64,000 nucleotides of DNA from Streptomyces iconiensis (GTDB lineage: Bacteria > Actinomycetota > Actinomycetes > Streptomycetales > Streptomycetaceae), in contig NZ_JANCPR020000021.1 of the NCBI RefSeq assembly GCF_028657195.3, positions 94,356 through 158,355 on the forward strand, given 5' to 3'. Positions within the stretch are counted from its first letter, which is position 1, and each line of letters starts with the position of its first letter. Below, in pieces: positions 39,243 through 47,648 of the stretch. The notes under the pieces are model-generated. The model did no database searches and was not told where the DNA came from. It was given only the letters and a program-made list of their open reading frames with translations. Position numbers and translations under genes: made by a program.

Positions 39243-40296
39243 GTGGGCGAGGGGAGGCGTCCGTCCGCGCACCGGGACGTCGTGGTCGTGACGGGTGCGA
39301 GCGCGGGTGTGGGGCGCGCGACCGCGCGGCTGTTCGTGGCGCGGGGGGCCGCCGTCGCGCTGCTGGCCCGGGGAGCCGAGGGGCTGGAGCGCGCAGCGCA
39401 CGAGGTACGGGAGGCAGGCGGCGAGGCCCTGCCGCTGCCGTCGATGTCGCAGATGCCGATGCCGTCGAAGCGGCGGCCGACCGGATCGAACGCGAACCGG
39501 GGCCCCGTGGACGTGTGGGTGAACGCCGCCTTCGCCACCGTGTTCGGGCCCGTTACGGAGGTCGGCGCAGCGGAGTTCAGGCGGGCGACGGAGGTCACGT
39601 ATCTGGGGTGCGTGCACGGCACGCTGCCCGCGCTGCGCCGGATGGTGCCCCGCGACCGGGGAACGATCGTGCAGACGGGTTCGGCGCCGGCGTACCGTGG
39701 CGTTCCGCTCCAGGCCGCCTACTGCGCGGCCAAGCACGCCATCCAGGGCTTCCACGAGTCGCTGCGCTGCGAGCTGCTGCACGAGCGCAGCGGCGTACGG
39801 GTGACGATGCCGCAGCTTCCCGGGCTCAACACCCCGCAGCTCTCCTGGGCGTTGTCGCGGTTGCGCACCCAGCCGCGCCCCGTGCCGCCCGTGTACCAGC
39901 CCGAGGTGGCCGCGCGTGCGCTCGTGCACGCGGCCGACCACCCCGAGCGCCGCGAGTTCTGGGTCGGCGGCTCGACCGTCGCCACGCTGCTCGGCGACAA
40001 GTTCGCGCCGGGCCTGCTCGACCGTTACCTGGCCAGGACCGGATACGAGGCCCAGCAGACCGGGGCGGCCCCGTGAGCCGGAAGCGGCGCACGAGACCCG
40101 CGGCAACCTGTGGCACCCGTGGGACGCGGAGGGCAGCACCGACCACGGCGCACGGGGCGTGTTCAGTACCGAGGCCAGAGGCCGCAGCGCACAGGCGTGG
40201 GCCTCCCGCCACCGCGCGCTGCTCGCCGCCGCCGCGACGGCGGTGGGCGGCGTCGCCGCCGAGGGACTGGCCGCCGTACGCAGGGTCCGCGCCTGA
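39243..40296 (+). pseudogene. SDR-family oxidoreductase gene with multiple frameshifts
   Basis: From GTG 39243 the frame gives an SDR start (VVVVTGASAGVGRATARLF). Between about 39440 and 39505 the family-like reading (VDVADADAVEAAADRIERE) is in another frame, so the current frame reads a foreign Met/Pro-rich patch there and then returns (PVDVWVNAAFATVFGPV). The active-site region is intact (VQTGSAPAYRG, YCAAKHA). Near 40070 the frame stops at 40076, while the usual SDR C-terminal extension (ETRGNLWHPWDAE, DHGARGVF, SRHRALLAAA) continues in a further frame to 40296. Two shifts fall in CCCCGTG contexts. Either a pseudogene or indel errors in the assembly. Confidence 0.7.
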
Positions 40297-40454
40297 AGGC
40301 GGGGCCTGAACGTGGTGCCTGTGCAGGTGTCTGTGCCTGAACCCAGGGCCCCGGGACGCGCGCCCGGTTCCGGGGCGTGCCGCACGCCCGGGTGGGTTCG
40401 CGTATCCGCGCGTGCGTGCTCAGCGTCAGAGCCTCGTGCGTGCTTCGTGCGTGG

Positions 40455-42251
40455 TCAGCGTGCGAGCAGGGTGGCGGACTCCAGGAGTACGGCGTGGACG
40501 AAGCCCTGGGGGAGGTTGCCGCGCAACTGGCGCTGCACCACGTCGAATTCCTCCGCGTACAGGCCAGGCGGACCGTGCGCGGCGCGTGACCGCTCGAACC
40601 AGCGCAGCGCCGCCTCCCGGTCGCCCAGATGCCGGGCGGCCAGGGCCATCGTGAACCCGCACAGCAGGAAGGCGCCCTCCGCCTCGGCCAGGGGCAGGTC
40701 GTCGTGGCGGAAGCGGTAGAGGAAGCCGTCCTCGGAGAGTTCGCTCTCGACGGCACGGACCGTGCGCGCGACGCTCGGGTGGTCCCGTGGCAGACAGCCA
40801 CGCGCCAGCGGCAGCAGCAGCGAGGCGTCCACACCGGTGTCGTCGGCGGCGCGTCCCCATACGCCGTCGGGGCGCAGACAGCGGCGGCGGGTCTCGTCCA
40901 GGACGGTGTCGGCGAGTGCCCGCATGCGCTCGGCGTCCGGGCCCGGCATCCGCGGTACGAGCGCCTGGAGCCCGGTCACCACGCTCAGCCGGGAGTGCGT
41001 CCACCAGCGCTCCTCCAGCTCCCACAGCCCGGCGTCGGGAAGCTCCCAGTTCTGCTCGACGGCGGTCACGGCGGCCCGTACGGCGTCGCGTGCCTCCGGG
41101 TTGTCGAGGTGGCCGTGGCGTGCCGCGGCGGCGAAGAACTGGAGGACCTCGCCGTAGGTGTCCAGCTGGAACTGTTCCCCCGCCCTGTTGCCGACCCGGT
41201 CGCTGCCCCCGGGATAGCCGGGCAGCGAGAGCGTGCGCTCCGCGGGCACGGGGCCGCCGGTCACCGTGTAGGCGGGGCGCAGCCGCTCCCGGTCGGCGAG
41301 CACGCGGGCCGTGACGAACGCGACGGCGCGGTCGAGGAGCGGGTGCGGGCCGTGTGCGGCGACGGCGATACCGGCGTAGCACTGGTCGCGCAGCCAGGCA
41401 TAGCGGTAGTCGTAGTTGCGGCCGGTGTTGGCCCGTTCGGGCAGCGAGGTGGTCGCGGCGGCTGCCATGCCGCCGGCCGCGCTGGTCAGCCCGTACAGCA
41501 CGGCGTACGCCTGCCGCGCGTCGCGCGGCGCGAGCAGTTCGCCGCAGTCGGGAACCGCCTCGCGCCACTCCTGTTCGGTCTGCCGCCACAGCCGCGCCGC
41601 GTCCAGGCTGCCCGGGTGCGCCTGGGCCGCAGCGCGCTCGGTGGCGATCTCCACCACGATGTCGCGGTGTTCGCCCTCGCGCAGCGTGAAGGCGGCGCGC
41701 AGCGCGCCGCCTTCCGCGCGTGCCTCCGGTACACCGGCGCAGCGCAGCCGCAGTCCGCCGCCCGCCGCTGTCCACAGGCCCTCGCCCTCGCAGGGGCCTT
41801 CCGCATGTGGGCCTTCCGTGTGCGGGCCTTCCGCGTAGGGGCCCTCCATGCCGGCGGAGCCGAAGCCAGGCCGCGCGTCGAGCAGCAGCCGCACCCGCGC
41901 CCCGCCGGAGGGCGCACGGCGTGTGCGTACCTGGCGCAGCAGTACGAGCCGTTCGGGCTCGGCGGGCAGGGCGAGCGCCTCCCTGCACTCGATCACGGTG
42001 TCGGGCCCGACCCAGCGGGACACATGGACGAGGGAGCCGTCCTCGTAGGAGCCGCCCCACACGTGCCAGTCGTCCTCGGGCCTGATCACGTATTCGCCGG
42101 CGCCGCCGATGAGTTGGGAGAAGACCGCCTCGCTGTCCCAGCCAGGGGCGCACAGCCAGACCACTTCGCCGCGCGGGCCGACCAGGGCCCCGCGCTCACC
42201 GTCGCCGAGGAACGCGTAGTTCCGCAGCGCCCAGGGCATCGACTCGCCCAT
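40455..42251 (-). CDS. Glycoside hydrolase family 15 protein (glucoamylase/trehalase type)
   Basis: Predicted 598 aa from ATG 42251 with GGAGGTGGG upstream. The N-terminal beta domain (LRNYAFLGDGERGALVGPRG, DSEAVFSQLIGG) is typical of bacterial GH15. The catalytic (alpha/alpha)6 part has TTSLPERANTGRNYDYRYAWLRDQCY, QFQLDTYGEVLQFF, ELEERWWTHSRLSV and RPDGVWGRAADDTGVDASLLLP. Between them a five-residue EGPxA/T unit is repeated four times (about 134-152), an in-frame expansion. No signal peptide, so cytosolic; substrate is likely trehalose or a maltosaccharide. Confidence 0.9.
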   Translation of the reverse strand: MGESMPWALRNYAFLGDGERGALVGPRGEVVWLCAPGWDSEAVFSQLIGGAGEYVIRPEDDWHVWGGSYEDGSLVHVSRWVGPDTVIECREALALPAEPERLVLLRQVRTRRAPSGGARVRLLLDARPGFGSAGMEGPYAEGPHTEGPHAEGPCEGEGLWTAAGGGLRLRCAGVPEARAEGGALRAAFTLREGEHRDIVVEIATERAAAQAHPGSLDAARLWRQTEQEWREAVPDCGELLAPRDARQAYAVLYGLTSAAGGMAAAATTSLPERANTGRNYDYRYAWLRDQCYAGIAVAAHGPHPLLDRAVAFVTARVLADRERLRPAYTVTGGPVPAERTLSLPGYPGGSDRVGNRAGEQFQLDTYGEVLQFFAAAARHGHLDNPEARDAVRAAVTAVEQNWELPDAGLWELEERWWTHSRLSVVTGLQALVPRMPGPDAERMRALADTVLDETRRRCLRPDGVWGRAADDTGVDASLLLPLARGCLPRDHPSVARTVRAVESELSEDGFLYRFRHDDLPLAEAEGAFLLCGFTMALAARHLGDREAALRWFERSRAAHGPPGLYAEEFDVVQRQLRGNLPQGFVHAVLLESATLLAR

Positions 42252-42578
42252 GCGTTCCCACCTCCTCTCGTGAGCCGCTCGTCCCGTTCCCCGACCGTAC
42301 GGAAGCTCCGACGGAACGGGCACGGCGTCCGGCACGCGCGACCGGCACGGCGTCCGGCACGGAACCGGCGCGTAACCGGCCGCGCGTCCGGCGCGGCGAC
42401 CGAAGCGGCAACCGGTACGGCGCAGCCCCGGTACGGCCCGGCACAGCACGTGGTCGCTCATACGTACCTCGCGCGGGCGCACCGAAACGGCCTCGTCGCA
42501 GGTGGCCGGAGTGAGGCCGACGGAGTGGAGCGGCGCGGGGGCCGTTTGCTTCCCGTCAGGCGTGGCAACCGGAGCGAT
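42252..42578. other. Divergent intergenic region with GGCACGGCGTCCGGCACG repeats
   Basis: 327 bp between the GH15 and Rieske genes. Two direct copies of GGCACGGCGTCCGGCACG lie at about 42318-42362. No gene is supported; both promoters must be here. Confidence 0.5.
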
Positions 42579-43511
42579 ATGTCATACGAAGTCGAGAACG
42601 ACAGCGCCAGGACCCCGCCGAGTACGCCGGCCCGCGCACTCGCGGACACGCTCTCCAGGGCGCCCGTCGCGGGCCCCCTGGACAAGTTGTCGGGGACCAG
42701 CGCCCTCGACCCGCTCATCGGGCCGCTGCGCAGCGCCGTACGGGGGCTGCCGCTCGGCCCGGCACGCGACGTGCTGCACGGCGGCTGGCTGGGGCACCCG
42801 CTCCACCCCGCGCTGGTGCAGTTCCCCATGGGTGCCTGGATGTCGGCCGGCGTCCTGGACCTGCTGCCGGGTACCCACCGCTCCAGCCGCGCCCTGGTGG
42901 GTGCCGGGCTGCTCGCCGCGCTGCCCGCCGCGCTCGCGGGCTGGACGGACTGGGCCGAGCAGCGCAAGCCGCAGATGCGTACCGGGCTGGTGCACGCGGC
43001 CTCCAACTCCCTCGCCGTCGGCCTCTACACGGCGTCCCTCGCCGCACGTATGCGCGGGCGGCGCTGCCGCGGCAAGCTGCTGGGCTTCGCCGGGCTGGCC
43101 GCTGCCGGCGGCGGTGCCCTCCTCGGCGGGCACCTCGCCTACCGGCAGGGCAGCGGCGTCAACAAGACCGAGTCCGTGTCCGACATCGTGGAGCCCGGCT
43201 GGCACGCGCTGGGCCGCGCCGAGGCGTACTCCCTGGGGCGGCCCTCCAGGACGACGCTGGGCGAGGTGCCGCTGCTGGTCGTCCGCGAATCCGACGGCGT
43301 ACGGGTCCTCGCCGACCGGTGCAGCCACGAGGCCGGTTCGCTGTCGGGCGGCGAGGTGGCCGACGGGTGCGTCACCTGTCCCCGGCACGGCAGCGTCTTC
43401 CGCCTGTCGGACGGCTGGAACCTCGCGGGCCCCGCCACAGCGCCCCAGCCCTCCTTCGAGACCCGCGTCCGCGCCGACGGCGTCCTGGAGGTACGGCTGC
43501 CGGACGCGTGA
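42579..43511 (+). CDS. DUF2231-Rieske [2Fe-2S] membrane protein
   Basis: Predicted 310 aa from ATG 42579 with GGAG upstream. Residues 60-205 are a DUF2231-type membrane domain of four helices (GHPLHPALVQFPMGAWMSAG marks its start). Residues 215-310 are a Rieske ferredoxin domain: ADRCSHEAGSLSGGEV and CVTCPRHGSVFRLSDG provide the two Cys-x-His pairs that bind the [2Fe-2S] cluster. It probably passes electrons at the membrane. The fusion is frequent in actinobacteria; the partner is unknown. Confidence 0.92.
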   Translation: MSYEVENDSARTPPSTPARALADTLSRAPVAGPLDKLSGTSALDPLIGPLRSAVRGLPLGPARDVLHGGWLGHPLHPALVQFPMGAWMSAGVLDLLPGTHRSSRALVGAGLLAALPAALAGWTDWAEQRKPQMRTGLVHAASNSLAVGLYTASLAARMRGRRCRGKLLGFAGLAAAGGGALLGGHLAYRQGSGVNKTESVSDIVEPGWHALGRAEAYSLGRPSRTTLGEVPLLVVRESDGVRVLADRCSHEAGSLSGGEVADGCVTCPRHGSVFRLSDGWNLAGPATAPQPSFETRVRADGVLEVRLPDA

Positions 43512-43718
43512 GCGGGGGCTGCCGCGCTTCGGTCGGCAGCGGTTCGCATGGGGTGTACGGGCGTACGGGAACGGTCCGCGCCCAGCCCAAGTGCCCGCCC
43601 CCGGGGCCCGGTTCCGGGGCCACGCGTCACGCGGGCTCCCGGCCGCACCGTCCCCTGGCCGGGGCGGGCTCGCCGCGAGGGCGGGCCGCCCCGGCCCCGG
43701 GTGTCAGCGGGCGGTCAC

Positions 43719-44159
43719 TCAGCGGACGGTCACCACAAGGGTGTTGGAGACCGTGCGGTCGGCGACGAGGCGAAGCTCGTTCTTGCCCTTCAGGCCGAGC
43801 TTCACGCGCAGCGAGTAGGTGCTGTCGCGGTTGACGGCGGTCTTGGCAGGCAGGCTCCTCCAGACTCCCCCCTGCTTCTGTTGCAGCACGACGGGGGTGC
43901 CGGGCCTGATGCCCGTGACCCTGCCGTGGATACGGAACTCCTGCCACGGCCTGACCACCTTGTGGTCGGCGGTGGCGTGGTGCGTCTTGACGACGGGCCG
44001 GGAATCGGTGGACGCCTCCACCGAGGCCCCGGCGGGAGCGGGTTCCGGGTCCTGCGGGCCGGTCACCGCCGCTGCGGTGGCGCCGGCGCCCACGAGCCCG
44101 GCGGTCAGCAGACCCGCCACGAGACAACGGGTGCGATAGGTCCTGCGGATGTGAGTCAC
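43719..44159 (-). CDS. Secreted small beta-rich protein
   Basis: Predicted 146 aa from GTG 44159 (GAGAGGAAG upstream). Signal peptide: basic start IRRTYRTR then CLVAGLLTAGLVGAGATAAA. The mature part (about 110 aa) has a disordered acidic linker and an Ig-like beta domain (FRIHGRVTGIRPGTPVVLQQ, VWRSLPAKTAVNRDSTYSLRVKL, NTLVVTVR), as in bacterial cell-surface or exported Ig-like modules. No enzyme motif. Monocistronic, just downstream of the PL8 gene on the same strand. Confidence 0.8.
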   Translation of the reverse strand: MTHIRRTYRTRCLVAGLLTAGLVGAGATAAAVTGPQDPEPAPAGASVEASTDSRPVVKTHHATADHKVVRPWQEFRIHGRVTGIRPGTPVVLQQKQGGVWRSLPAKTAVNRDSTYSLRVKLGLKGKNELRLVADRTVSNTLVVTVR

Positions 44160-44272
44160 GAGGTGCTTCCTCTCTCAGGAGCAGTCGGTACACGCTCCAG
44201 ACAACAGGAACCCCACCACATCCGGTATGGGCACTATGTACTCTTTACGGTTTGTCGCCCCTACGGGCTACG

Positions 44273-46948
44273 TCACGGCCTGAGGGTGAGGGTGAAGGTA
44301 CGGCCGTAGGCGTGCCGGGTGGGGAAGCGCAGGAGGGTGCCGCCGGTGACGGTGCGGGCGGTGACGCCGGGGTCGGCCGCGACCGGGCGCAGGCGGCGGT
44401 CGCGGAGGAGGACGGTGAGGTGGTCGCGGCGCATGGTGGGGTCGGAAGCCGCGACCGTGATCCGGCCGGGTGCGCGGCGCACGAGGACGGACGAGGGCCC
44501 GTCGACGCGGAGACCCCGGGTGCTGTGCCTGCCGGGGGTGAAGGAGTTGAGGGCTGTCAGCCCGAGGCCGCTGTGGTGGACGGCCTGGAGGCGCGGGGTG
44601 TTGGCGAGCACGTCCAACGGGCCGTGTGCGTAAGCGCGCAGGGCCGCTTCCGTCGCTCCCGGGACGAGTGCGTAGGCGAGCGCGAGGGGCCGCGTCCCGG
44701 CTTCCTGGTGGAACGTCACGTCGAAGACCTGCCGCGTGACGGCCGTGTCCGGGTTCGCCGTACGGACGGTGCGGCGGCTGCGGGTGACGGACTTCAGCGC
44801 GACCGTGACCTGGGGCGTGCGTCCGGAGGGGTGGGGGGAGCGGTTGGGGGAGCGGGGGGAGTCGGCCGCGTCTGCCGCGTCGGTCGTCTCTGCCGCGTCG
44901 GTCGTCTCTGCCGCTTCGGCGGCGTCTGCCTCGCCGGCCGTGAGGAAGGCGTAGCCCACCGCCGTGTGCTCGGTGGCGTTGGCGTACCGCAGCCAGCTGA
45001 GCCCGGCCGTGCCGGTGCCCCGCCAGGGTGCGCCGTCGGTCCGCGCGCTGGTGAGCGTGACGCGGTCGCCCGGCGCCGCCGTACGGGCGTCGACGGTGGT
45101 GGTGACCTGGCGTCCCGCGCGGTCGCCCACACCGGCGGCGAGTACGACGATCTCGTCGTCCAGCAGGAACCACGACTTGGTCGCCGTCGCGTTGCGGTAG
45201 ACGGCGAAGTCGTCGGGCAGGCGGTCGCGGTGCGCGTACGGAACATCGTCGGACTGCACCATTCCGGCCGCGCCGTACGCGTCCAGCACGGCGCCGCCCG
45301 AGTGCGTGTGGGTGCCGCGCGGGAAGTACACGTAGGTGTTCTGGGACTCCGAGGACGCGGTGAAGTGGAGCGGGTGGTCCGGGTTGTCGTAGTACGGCTT
45401 GCCGTACAGCTCGGGGACGGTCCCGCGCGGCTCGACCGGCGCCGTGACGCCTGCCAGTCCGTACGGCGAGACGGTCGTGAAGTAGTCGACCCCGTAGGCG
45501 TGCCTCTGGTCCTGGCCCGCGAGGTACAGGTAGTGCGCGCCGTCGCCCTGGAACCAGGGCATCAGGTTCTCGCCGCTCATGTACTCGTACTTGCTGATCC
45601 GGTCCGAGCTGCGCGAGAGCGCGAACGCGTAACCGGGGCGCCTGTGCACCGTCTTGTCCATGGCGTTGAACGCGGTGCTGCGCGCCGCCGGGTTGAGGTC
45701 GGCAGCCGGAACAGAGCCGTCGGCGAGGATGTCCGCGTAGCGCGTCACCGTGAGCGGGGAGGCGAAACGGGCCGGGTCCGGCTCCTCGCGCGAGGCGGTG
45801 TGCAGGTGCTTCACGTAGCTCTTCAGCGCGGTGGCGCGCGCTCCCTCGGCGTAGGCCGACAGATCGGTGACGGCCTCGGCGATCGCCGCCGTGTCCGCGT
45901 ACCCGGTGCCCGTACGGGAGACCGAGCGGCCCTTGACGATCTCCATCATCCAGCCCTCGAAGATCACCGGAGCGAACCCGTCGGCCACCCACCGGTGCAC
46001 GACGGGCACGAGCACGGCGGTGTCCGCGTACCCCGTGCCGTCCAGCAGCTTGAGCGTCTGCGTGACGCGCGTCAGCAGCCCCTTGCCGTACGAGCCCGTG
46101 TAGGCGACCGAGTGGTGCTGGATGAAGGAGCCGTCCGCGTAATAGCCGTCCGTCACCCCGTGCTTGAGCGCGTACGGGTCGATCGTCGCGTAGACCGTGA
46201 GCTGGTCCTCCAGCGCCTTGCGTACGCGCTGCTCGCCCGGCCGGCCGCCGAGCAGCGCGCCCTGGAGGAGGCGGTTGGTGGTGATGTCGGCGAGGTTGGC
46301 GCCGGTGTGGAAGCGGGAGTCGAGGTCGACGTCGCCGTCCTTGCCGTTGCGCAGGTAGGCGTCCATGGAGGTCACATATGTACGGGTCAACTCCGGGCGC
46401 TGGTCGGCGAGTTGGTCGGCGAGGAGCGCGAGGGTTGCCGTGACGCTGGTGGAGATGCCGATCTCCCAGGTGAACCAGTTGCCGTAGTAGCCGCGTGACT
46501 GGTCGCCGTAGTAGCGCTCGTGCAGGGTGACCAGGCCCTCGATCACGCGCCGCCGCGCCGCGCCGTCGCCCTCCAGCGCCCCGCCGGGCGTACAGGTCGC
46601 CAGCGCGATCTCGTAGAGCCGCCGGAAGGTGGCGTTCAGGTTCGGGTCGCTGCTGCCCAGCTCCAGCCCCTCGAACAGCTCGCCCTCGCCCGCCGCCTCC
46701 ATGGCGGCCAGATGCGCACGCGCGGCCCGCTCCACGGCCGCCAGTTTGCCTGCCGTCTCGGGCCGCGCGTTGGACTCGGGTGTGCCCGCGAAGGTCCGCA
46801 CGGCGTTGGCCAGCAGCTTCGCGAGGCCGTTCGCCGCCGGGGCCCCGCCGGACGGGCCCGCTGCCGCTGTCGCGGCGCCCGCCGGGAGCACCGCGGTCAG
46901 CCCCGCGGCCGACAGAAGGGACAGCACATGTCTCCGCGTGAACTCCAT
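44273..46948 (-). CDS. Polysaccharide lyase family 8 (hyaluronate/chondroitin/xanthan lyase type)
   Basis: Predicted 891 aa from ATG 46948 (GGAGG upstream). A twin-arginine signal FTRRHVLSLLSAAGLTAVLP sends it out by the Tat route. The N-terminal alpha toroid holds the catalytic regions: NWFTWEIG (Asn), SFIQHHSVAYTGSYGKG (His and Tyr) and ISKYEYMSGENLMPW. Beta-sandwich domains follow. A low-complexity Ala/Asp/Thr insertion (repeat TTDAAE, about 690-720) interrupts the C-terminal half. Lyases of this family split uronic-acid polymers by beta-elimination. Substrate not certain from sequence. It is 40 bp downstream of the zinc-ribbon/TPR gene. Confidence 0.92.
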   Translation of the reverse strand: MEFTRRHVLSLLSAAGLTAVLPAGAATAAAGPSGGAPAANGLAKLLANAVRTFAGTPESNARPETAGKLAAVERAARAHLAAMEAAGEGELFEGLELGSSDPNLNATFRRLYEIALATCTPGGALEGDGAARRRVIEGLVTLHERYYGDQSRGYYGNWFTWEIGISTSVTATLALLADQLADQRPELTRTYVTSMDAYLRNGKDGDVDLDSRFHTGANLADITTNRLLQGALLGGRPGEQRVRKALEDQLTVYATIDPYALKHGVTDGYYADGSFIQHHSVAYTGSYGKGLLTRVTQTLKLLDGTGYADTAVLVPVVHRWVADGFAPVIFEGWMMEIVKGRSVSRTGTGYADTAAIAEAVTDLSAYAEGARATALKSYVKHLHTASREEPDPARFASPLTVTRYADILADGSVPAADLNPAARSTAFNAMDKTVHRRPGYAFALSRSSDRISKYEYMSGENLMPWFQGDGAHYLYLAGQDQRHAYGVDYFTTVSPYGLAGVTAPVEPRGTVPELYGKPYYDNPDHPLHFTASSESQNTYVYFPRGTHTHSGGAVLDAYGAAGMVQSDDVPYAHRDRLPDDFAVYRNATATKSWFLLDDEIVVLAAGVGDRAGRQVTTTVDARTAAPGDRVTLTSARTDGAPWRGTGTAGLSWLRYANATEHTAVGYAFLTAGEADAAEAAETTDAAETTDAADAADSPRSPNRSPHPSGRTPQVTVALKSVTRSRRTVRTANPDTAVTRQVFDVTFHQEAGTRPLALAYALVPGATEAALRAYAHGPLDVLANTPRLQAVHHSGLGLTALNSFTPGRHSTRGLRVDGPSSVLVRRAPGRITVAASDPTMRRDHLTVLLRDRRLRPVAADPGVTARTVTGGTLLRFPTRHAYGRTFTLTLRP

Positions 46949-46988
46949 GGGGGTCCTCCCCGCCAGGCGCGAGTGTGACGGTGCGCAG

Positions 46989-47636
46989 TCAAACAGCCGG
47001 GGGAGCGGGCGACAAGCGGGGCACGCCGCCGGGACCTGGGTCCGGGCCCGGGCCCGGACCCGGGCCGGGAGCGGGGTCCGGGTCCGGGGTGGCGGCGCAC
47101 GAGGCCAGCCAGTGGCGGGCCAGTTGATCGTGCGGGCGCCGTTCGAGGACCAGCTCCCACTGCCGGGCCGCCTCCTGGACGTCGCCCAGCTCGAAGGCGG
47201 CCAGTGCCAGGGCGCTGCGGGCCTCCGTGTCGTGCGGGTGCCAGTGCACGACGGCGGCGAAGCGGTCCCGCGCGGTTCCCGTACGGCCGGCGCGCGCCGC
47301 GGCGAGCCCGTCGTTGAACAGCGCAGCCGCATGTCCCCGCAGCCGCAGCCACCCGTGCAGCGGCACCCCGCAGCGCAGGCAACTCCCGGCCCCCGGCGCG
47401 TTGGGGGCCCGGCAACGGGGGAGCGGACAGACGAGCGGGGAGGCATCGCGCGTGCCGGTGTCACTCTCAGGGCCGACGGGCGGGGTGGCGTCGGTGGTTT
47501 CCGGGGTCGGGGTTTCCGGTGCCGGGCTTCCCTGGGCGGGGGAGTCCGATGCCGGGGTTTCCGGTGGCGGGCTTCCCGGTGGTGGGGTGCCGGGTGTCGG
47601 GCTTTCCGGTGTCGGGGTTTCCGGTGGTGGGGGCAT
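46989..47636 (-). CDS. Zinc-ribbon and TPR protein with Pro/Thr-rich repeat start
   Basis: Predicted 215 aa from ATG 47636. Residues 1-60 are tandem Pro-Glu-Thr-Pro/Ser units coded by imperfect DNA repeats (47500-47636). Then a zinc ribbon (CPLPRCRAPNAPGAGSCLRC) and two TPR-like helix pairs (HAAALFNDGLAAARAGRTGTARDRF, ALAAFELGDVQEAARQWELVLE). The tail is Gly-Pro-rich. It follows the Hsp70-like gene by 12 bp, so the two are an operon; a client- or partner-binding role is likely. Confidence 0.8.
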   Translation of the reverse strand: MPPPPETPTPESPTPGTPPPGSPPPETPASDSPAQGSPAPETPTPETTDATPPVGPESDTGTRDASPLVCPLPRCRAPNAPGAGSCLRCGVPLHGWLRLRGHAAALFNDGLAAARAGRTGTARDRFAAVVHWHPHDTEARSALALAAFELGDVQEAARQWELVLERRPHDQLARHWLASCAATPDPDPAPGPGPGPGPDPGPGGVPRLSPAPPAV

Positions 47637-47648
47637 GGGGGCCTCGGG

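Noticed and set aside
40629..42578. Long plus-strand frame opposite the GH15 gene
   Set aside because: Shadow of the GH15 gene; only its final part from ATG 42579 is a real gene (DUF2231-Rieske).
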